The notes beneath the pieces are model-generated. The model saw only the letters and a list, made by a program, of their open reading frames with translations, searched no databases and had not been told where the DNA came from. A program made the position numbers and the translations under genes. Shown here piece after piece: positions 60,251-64,000 of a stretch of DNA of 64,000 nucleotides. Every line of letters starts with the position of its first letter. The first letter of the stretch is position 1. The DNA comes from Aquila chrysaetos chrysaetos (lineage: Eukaryota; Chordata; Aves; Accipitriformes; Accipitridae), in the NCBI RefSeq assembly GCF_900496995.4, contig NC_044005.1, positions 33,233,363 through 33,297,362 on the forward strand, given 5' to 3'.

Positions 60251-63200
60251 ATGAGTAACCATTTTTTACATAATACATCAATTTCATGCATTTAGTAAAG
60301 CATTTGGCACTGGATAGTCAGTGTTGCATTACAAACTATAATCATACTTCTAAATAAACGCTTAGATGAAGGAGTTGCACTTTGAGATATGTAAAGCTTA
60401 AATTATGATATTTGCACAATTAGGAATACAGTCCTGCAGTGTCAAAACATAAAACCAGGCAAGGTAACTAGACACCCATCTCCATCAAGTCATTTTAAAT
60501 GAAAGATAAATCTGCATTAAAAATATTGGGACTATCTTTAAAATTTTTCTGGAGAAAGCCTAGATATGAGCATTTTTGCATTAAGCTTGAGTATTGTATA
60601 TATTCAAAGGGTTTACAGAACACCTAATGTAAAGGATGAAGCAAACTATGGACCTCATGATCATAGTAATTATTTTTTAATTTTTTACTGAATATAGGGA
60701 AGGTACTGGTAGTAATACTGAGCTGTTACTACTTTTTCTACCATGAGAAAAGATTTTTTTTCTTCCCCCAAAAAATAAGGAAAATAAACTCTTTCAGTTG
60801 ACTTACTGAATTTCTACAATGAATAAATACAGATATAATACATACTCACACCTAACCTAAATTATTGTGCATGTGCCATCATACCTTAAAAGAAAATGTG
60901 CATGTTGTTTGCAACTTTTGAGAAGGCTTTTGTCTTTACTGTCAAAACCAGAACTGTCCAAAAGCTGCTGTTGGAAGTGAAGAAATCCCCAGCCTATAGA
61001 ACTTGATCTGTGCCTTCAAATGCATCAATCTACATGGTTTCACTTTACCTACATACTTTGCTAAAAAATAAGTAAATCCATGCCATTTTATCCCTTTTCT
61101 TGAATTATTATGAGTTTTCTGAATATTTTCCTTGTCTCATGACTAGCTCAATTTCTATTGCAGTTACAGCAGTAATATTTTTGTATGGATTTAATGCTTG
61201 GACAGTTGCCATCTCTCGCAAAGTTTTGAAATTTCAAGAAGCATCTGATAAAGCTACTGATTGCATATTTGAAAAGAAGATTTACAGAATCAGAAAATAT
61301 ACACGTATATATGTACAAAAGTTTGTGACTTGCTTCTGAAAAAGATCTTTTTTTCCTGCTTTTTAACTCCTGTATTGTTTTCATGGAGTCTATTTGGATT
61401 TGTTAGACTCTAAAATACAGCCTGTGCTTTTATTCATAGGTCTAGTTGGAACATAACTAGTACTGAGAAGAAAATTCTTGATGATAATGTTCTATAGCTC
61501 TTAAATTGTTCCCCTTTAAAGATTTAATTGTTCATGTAATAACCATTAGCATACAGTGATTTTCTTCATTAACCAAAGAACTTTACTTTGAATCAAGAAA
61601 ATCTCAGTAATTTACTTTCCTGCAAAATTGTATTAGAATTATTTTTAACATCCACTTTATTTCTTTGTGCCTACCTATTACAAAAATAAACAAAACCAAA
61701 AGTCCTACTACCAAATCAAAGGTTCAAAAGCACATAGTTAAAGCCCTATGAGTATAATTATTCTTTAAGATAAATGTAGTGTTTAATTGTTACGTAGATT
61801 CAAGATCACAGATGCAAATCTAAAAACTGTTGTAATTTCTGTTTCCTGCTATTGTCAGGGATATTTTGCAGGGCTTCTGCTTTTAAAGGTTCATCTTCCA
61901 TTGTGGAATCTAATTTTACCTTTAAGTCCTCCTATGGTAGCTCTGTTTAAACTTCTGTATTAATTTTTCTTCATTTCCTTTAATACATTAATCCTCTACA
62001 TCACTTTTGTAGTGGATGAACAGTCAGTAAAATGAACAAATCAAAGGCCTTTGGTGTGTCCATGTAGTTCAAGAGTGCATCGGAAGTTAAAAAGTCTCCA
62101 TTTCTATTTAGCAAGAATATTGTAGGTATACTGATTAAAAACAAAGGTGGCATGTTTCTTCCAGAGAACTGAATACAGCATTAGAGTTTCTTGTATTCAG
62201 TAATTTTCAAAATGAGCTGCAAAGCGTATTAGTCCATACATTCTTAAAAGCCTCAGCTCTTTCAGAATTGAGAGAACTAGTTCAAATCAGATATGCTTGT
62301 TAGAGAAGAGACAGTATATGAGGTCTTGTAGTCATTACATAGGCAAGAAAAAAGCAGATACTTCAGTTTCAGAAATCTGCAGAGCAGTGACGTGGCGTTC
62401 CATTCAATTTTTTACCAGATATCACAGACTGGAAATGTGAGCTTTGGCTGATACTGCTGGGAAGGAGAGTGCGGCAGGCAGCTGTAATTCCCATCCTGTA
62501 AAGGTACTGATACTTAAAGTCTCTGTAGTCCAAATTGGTACAGAAAAATACTAAAATGTTGAATTTGGACCTTAGATCTATTTTCAAAGTTCATTTTCTG
62601 CCAACCATTCCTAGATGTTCTGTGGATACATTTACAATTTTTTGCTTTTTAGATATGAGTAAGGAGAAGGTACTTTAGAGTTGCTTGCAGGTTGCTTCCT
62701 GAAATACTGTCTTATAATAAGCAGACAACACTGTGTGGAATGCAGTTCTAGTGTTTTCCTAGGGCTTGACTTGAACAACAGATTTCTGAAGTCAACGATA
62801 TCCAATTGATTTAAATTAGGCCAAAATTTTATTCCATGTACTTGTAAGTTTGGTTGCTCCAAAATCAGGTTAACTCTCTTAATTGATTTTTCTACCTCAG
62901 AAAATGTAGCTCAATTTTGAGTCTTACTTATTCTTAAAAAAAGATATTTTCTAGTTTTAGAGTGATTTTTTTAACAGTATGATGTTGCTGAAAGGTATTT
63001 CAGTGCAGGGTGAGCTGCAGACAGTTGTTCCAGTACATTCATTGACCATATCTTGGTAGCATCAGGTTTGTCTGCAGTACTAGAACAATTACAATTATGG
63101 TTCCTACAGGGAAGAATCATAGTAAAAAGTAAATTTATTCGTGGAATAAGATTTTTTTTTTTTTTTTTTGTGGTATGCTCTTAAGGAATCATAAAGCCTA

Positions 63201-64000
63201 GAGAGTAACTGAACATTAACATGACTCCATCTACTGTAAAACCCATTCCGTTTTATATATTTTCAGGGAGTATGGAGTGGCACAGGAAGGAAATGGCATA
63301 TCGCTGGAAAGTTGCTCTAATTCAGCACAGGATTCTTGTGAGAAATTCCTTCTAATATTACATCATCTCTTCTGTTTTTCACAGTTTACAGTCTAATTTC
63401 TTCATTTTTTTTATGCCACTTTTGTTCATCTCAGTAACCACATTAAAATAAATTTAGGAGATTAAATAGGCTTTTATCAGTGTTAGTGGTGCACATCTGA
63501 TAGCGTGACAATTTAGTACTATATATTTTGTCATACTGCATTATGTGAGGGCTTATGGGTTCGGTAATAAAATTATTTAATAAAGTTTGCTATTTTTTAA
63601 CATTACATTTTACTGGCTAACATGAGATTCAACAACCCAAAATCTCAGCTGGTTCCACCTCAATGAATGTTTCTGACAATAACGCAAGTAGCACTTCAGT
63701 AGAGGAAAAAGATAGTCCCCTTGCAAAAAAAAAAAAAACAGGAGTGAAAAAAGGCAATTCAATAGTTACTTCAATTATACAGCAATTTTTTTTTTCGATT
63801 CTATTTTCTTTTGCATGAACTTACTACCTTTGTCTAATTTATGATTGCTTATCAAACTTTGTAGCTTGAAGGAAAGTACTTTTCTTTTTCTTGTTCTGTA
63901 ATGTCAAAGGAGAGCCTGAAAGATTTTTTTATTTTTATAGGTACTGATTTAAGGTCAACAGTGACACTAACAAAACATATTTTCAGGTATAATAGCAAAC

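Larger units (their letters stand above)
4510..64000 (+). other. NOVA1: NOVA1 intron 2, 5' part (at least 59.5 kb)
   Basis: It begins GTAGGT. The sequence is AT-rich and CpG-poor throughout, apart from the LTR near 42.8 kb. I looked for the next NOVA1 exon (protein TTERVCLIQGT and following) and did not find it, so the acceptor lies beyond the window. Long introns are typical of neuronal RNA-binding protein genes. The contained transposons, candidate cryptic exons and hairpins are listed separately. Confidence 0.9.
58073..64000. other. Intron 2 segment K to window end: AT-rich
   Basis: It contains A20 (58953-58972), a TTA microsatellite (60232-60250), T18 (63152-63169) and a GAAA-loop hairpin at 59176-59199. 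The next NOVA1 exon was not found before the window ends. Confidence 0.55.

Overview
This window is vertebrate nuclear DNA from a bird and holds the 5' end of NOVA1, a neuronal KH-domain splicing factor, on the + strand. The translated exons match vertebrate NOVA1 as I know it. Avian origin is inferred from two CR1 retroposon 3' ends, one ending in the ATTCTATG-type tail, and from two ERVL-like LTRs of a type I recognise from neoavian genomes. I cannot name the species.

Layout. 1-780: AT-rich upstream flank. About 880-3260: a CpG island with a rare (CGT)n/(CGC)n triplet repeat, several long C runs, two inverted CCAAT boxes, a GC box, and a long pyrimidine-rich leader with no ATG before the start codon. 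2374-2509: coding exon 1 (residues 1-45 plus one base of codon 46). 2510-4365: intron 1. 4366-4509: coding exon 2 (residues 46-94), the first part of KH1. 4510-64000: the 5' part of a very long intron 2. The next exon (resuming at the TTERV stretch of KH1) was not found, so the rest of KH1, KH2 and KH3 should lie downstream of the window. No other protein gene, tRNA, rRNA or CRISPR array was seen; the many short ORFs are chance or shadow frames.

Intron 2 is about 65% AT. It holds a solo LTR with a perfect 5-bp target duplication (42550-43129), an older related LTR (about 19881-20438), two CR1 fragments in opposite orientation (46314-46860), A/C-rich tracts, homopolymers and several perfect short hairpins.

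The most interesting signals are cryptic. (1) A recursive-splice-type site: a pyrimidine-rich CAG directly abutting GTAAGT at 38961/38962, followed 95 nt later by a second perfect CAG|GTAAGT, which is the layout of a vertebrate RS-exon. (2) A decayed copy of the NOVA1 KH1 exon in intron 1 (3411-3492), collinear with 4386-4469. (3) Four further candidate cassette exons with strong splice sites (12105-12181, 16599-16666, 32642-32749, 36946-37092). All would break the NOVA1 frame, and most have YCAY motifs (the NOVA binding motif) nearby, suggesting possible autoregulatory poison exons. (4) The younger LTR inserts a CRE, an ATTAAA signal and a UCAU cluster in sense orientation. All of these are predictions from reading the sequence and need RNA data.
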